Below, one piece after another: positions 6,354 through 7,737 of a stretch of 7,737 nt of DNA. The position numbers and the translations under genes were made by a program. The notes beneath the pieces are model-generated. The model was given only the letters and a program-made list of their open reading frames with translations, did not search any database and was not told the DNA's origin. Positions within the stretch are counted from its first letter, which is position 1. Each line of letters opens with the position of its first letter. The DNA comes from Spirochaetota bacterium (GTDB taxonomy: Bacteria > Spirochaetota > UBA4802 > UB4802): NCBI GenBank assembly GCA_029548025.1, contig JAKPOE010000047.1, forward strand, positions 1 through 7,737, read 5' to 3'.

Positions 6354-6606
6354 ATATGTAGCACATCAGAATTTGTAAATCAAAAATAATCGTATGTATC
6401 CTCTTGTTACCAACATCATATATCACTTACTATTATTACAATAAAGCTTTCACTTTATTTTTAATTGAATTATATAAATCATTTTTTTATGTAATACAAT
6501 TAAACAAATAGTTAAAAAAATTTTTTATTTTATACCTAATAGTCGGTTTATGAATTGACTTTTTTTTGTAATCAACTCATTTTAGATTCGAGGGTGTTTA
6601 TTATTA
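6354..6606. other. AT-rich divergent intergenic region
   Basis: No gene is visible here on either strand. The stretch is very AT-rich. It includes a 7-bp stem AATAAAG/CTTTATT (6440-6446 with 6453-6459) followed by T residues, a weak terminator-like structure on the plus strand. It also includes a perfect A6T6 palindrome (6515-6526), the kind of tract that bends DNA. A TTGACT (6555-6560) resembles a plus-strand -35 box, but the following -10 candidates are poor (TTTTAG at spacing 19, TAGATT at spacing 22). The spacer is long for this gene-dense window and may hold control sites or a small RNA for the plus-strand gene. Confidence 0.5.
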
Positions 6607-6634
6607 AAAAGTGAGTGATAATTCACTCACTTTT
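6607..6634. promoter_or_regulatory. Perfect 12-bp inverted repeat upstream of the exported papain-like protein gene
   Basis: AAAAGTGAGTGA (6607-6618) and TCACTCACTTTT (6623-6634) are perfect inverted arms around the 4-base loop TAAT. The arms end in A4 and T4, so as RNA on either strand it would form a hairpin flanked by a short U-run, like a weak bidirectional terminator or attenuator. As DNA it is a dyad that a dimeric repressor could bind. No plus-strand gene precedes it, so a plain terminator has no obvious client. Its right arm overlaps a possible -35 box of the plus-strand gene, which favours an operator or leader attenuator; this is inference. Confidence 0.6.
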
Positions 6635-6661
6635 GATGAGCACAATTCTATGATTTTGAAT
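6633..6661 (+). promoter_or_regulatory. Possible promoter of the exported papain-like protein gene
   Basis: TTGATG (6633-6638) is followed after 17 bases by TTGAAT (6656-6661), each four of six positions. Transcription would begin about 20 bases before the ATG, leaving just enough leader for the Shine-Dalgarno. The match is weak and such sequences arise by chance in AT-rich DNA. If real, the -35 box overlaps the right arm of the 6607-6634 inverted repeat. Confidence 0.25.
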
Positions 6662-6687
6662 TATATATTGATCAAAAGGAGGTTCCA

Positions 6688-7680
6688 ATGAAGTTTATTT
6701 CAAAAATATGCCTTATTATGCTTATTGTGTTTACAACATCAACAATCTTTGCAGGGCAATGGGTTTATAAACCAATGAGCATTAATGCCCAGAAGGGAGA
6801 TGTTATTCTTTCAACCAGTCCGGGATTTATTATGGATTTACTTGCAATATTGGGTTGCTACTGGAGCCATAGCGGGATGACTGTTGATAATGGATTTAAC
6901 ATTCGCCACAACACCATGTATGTTAGCGATATCCCTATTGAATACAACAAAATATGGTTTATTCAAACAACACCCAAAAGGATGAATCCGGATAAATTGA
7001 GCAACGGCATGCCTGGCATTTTAACGGAGGATATTGACACAACCTATAATGTAACAAAAAATTTTGCTGCTGCTGGTGGTGCTGTACTCAAGCCAGCTTC
7101 TGCTAATGAAGCACTATACCGACAATATCTTGTTAACGCTGCTGACAAAATGTTGTATGTTAAAGGATATTACCGTGTGAATGCATATGTTAACATGTAC
7201 CAGTTAGATTATGTAAATTATTACATAAAAGGGCGAGGCAATCACTGCTCAGGCACTTGCTGGTATGCTAATTACTTTGCAGGCAAAACAATGAATGTTG
7301 CCTATATTCCTCCATCATTGGTATCACAATGCGGCTATAGTTTATACAACTCGGTCAAAAATATGGTCCGTGATGAAGCCGGCGGATTTGGATCTTTTAT
7401 TATTGATATTGAGGGACTTTTTGGAACTGGTGCCGATGAAAAGATAGCAAACCAGATTGTCAACACGTTTGGCTGGGATAGATCAACTGACACTTCAGAT
7501 TACTGGAAAAGCTATATTAATAAAATATCCGCAACCGCCAATGCACCTGACCATCTGTTGCTTTATACCTATACCAATCCATCGGGGAAAAATACAGGTG
7601 TGCAAACTACCTCCTCTTCATACTATGGACAGGTTGATCCTCTGGTTATTACCTCCGGATACTATTACTGGGTGGATTAA
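6688..7680 (+). CDS. Exported permuted papain-like (NlpC/P60-related, YiiX/C92-type) protein
   Basis: Residues 1-22 are a Sec signal peptide (MKFISK, hydrophobic core, STIFA before Gly23), so the mature protein is periplasmic or secreted. KGDVIL at 36-41 followed by WSHSGM at 59-64 is the Gly-Asp strand and catalytic His pattern of permuted NlpC/P60 enzymes. HCSGTCW at 186-192 fits their later CSxxxW nucleophile motif, giving the candidate dyad His61 and Cys187. Gln93 lies where a third polar residue is often found. The His-before-Cys order is what marks the permuted branch, whose members are amidases, peptidases or lipid acyl hydrolases. At 330 residues it is longer than YiiX (about 200), with roughly 100 extra residues after the core that I do not recognise; these are rich in Tyr and Ser towards the end. 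AAGGAGG lies five bases before the ATG, fixing the start. It is a single-gene unit ending in a strong terminator. The family call rests on motifs only, and the substrate is unknown. Confidence 0.75.
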   Translation: MKFISKICLIMLIVFTTSTIFAGQWVYKPMSINAQKGDVILSTSPGFIMDLLAILGCYWSHSGMTVDNGFNIRHNTMYVSDIPIEYNKIWFIQTTPKRMNPDKLSNGMPGILTEDIDTTYNVTKNFAAAGGAVLKPASANEALYRQYLVNAADKMLYVKGYYRVNAYVNMYQLDYVNYYIKGRGNHCSGTCWYANYFAGKTMNVAYIPPSLVSQCGYSLYNSVKNMVRDEAGGFGSFIIDIEGLFGTGADEKIANQIVNTFGWDRSTDTSDYWKSYINKISATANAPDHLLLYTYTNPSGKNTGVQTTSSSYYGQVDPLVITSGYYYWVD

Positions 7681-7696
7681 TCTGCTATAATACAAC

Positions 7697-7727
7697 ATCC
7701 CGGGTTTTTTATGCCCGGGATTTTTTT
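7697..7727 (+). terminator. Rho-independent terminator of the exported protein gene
   Basis: A perfect 8-bp stem, ATCCCGGG/CCCGGGAT (7697-7704 with 7714-7721), encloses a 9-base loop and runs into seven T (7721-7727). It lies 16 bases after the stop codon. On the opposite strand the second arm is not followed by an A/T-rich run of the same quality, so it serves mainly the plus strand. Confidence 0.93.
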
Positions 7728-7737
7728 ATTATAACAA

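Noticed and set aside
7457..7690. A 77-aa plus-strand frame inside the end of the exported protein gene
   Set aside because: It is an out-of-frame shadow of the exported protein gene with no ribosome site.

Overview
The window is AT-rich (roughly one third G+C by eye) bacterial chromosome. Single-membrane-pass proteins with large extracytoplasmic parts, a Sec-exported papain-like protein, a clostridial-type 2[4Fe-4S] ferredoxin and Shine-Dalgarno-led genes fit an anaerobic or facultative bacterium, probably diderm. A spirochaete or similar lineage is a guess from style only; nothing here fixes the phylum. No tRNA, rRNA, CRISPR array, transposase, integrase or phage gene is visible.

From left to right, 1-133 is non-coding and carries a possible promoter pointing out of the left edge. 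Positions 134-1800 hold two minus-strand genes in tight tandem: a membrane-anchored protein of unknown function (221 aa) and then a membrane-anchored TPR protein (331 aa). They have their own candidate promoter at 1868-1896. Positions 1914-3887 hold a minus-strand operon of a VOC-fold protein, a KDPG/KHG-type aldolase and an RlmI/RlmK-like methyltransferase. The last two are joined stop-to-start (TAGATG). A near-consensus promoter at 3981-4008 drives this operon.

Positions 4047-5879 encode GlmS, the entry enzyme for amino-sugar and cell-wall precursor synthesis, expressed from an extended -10 promoter with a short leader. Immediately upstream of that promoter lies a repeat-like, partly palindromic stretch (5925-6032) that resembles the TGTCATTCTGAG-type dispersed repeats of many bacterial genomes. 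Next is a 56-aa ferredoxin gene (6110-6280, minus) with its own promoter and a strong intrinsic terminator.

A 407-bp AT-rich divergent spacer (6281-6687) separates the ferredoxin from the only plus-strand gene. This spacer holds a perfect 12-bp inverted repeat about 50 bp before the start codon. The plus-strand gene (6688-7680) encodes an exported 330-aa protein that looks like a permuted papain-like (NlpC/P60-related, YiiX/C92-type) enzyme. It has a His before the Cys and ends in a strong GC-rich terminator.

The genes are mostly housekeeping or standalone units. No complete new multi-gene system is evident. The least explained items are the membrane-anchored pair at the left, the exported papain-like protein with its palindromic leader, and the repeat beside the glmS promoter.
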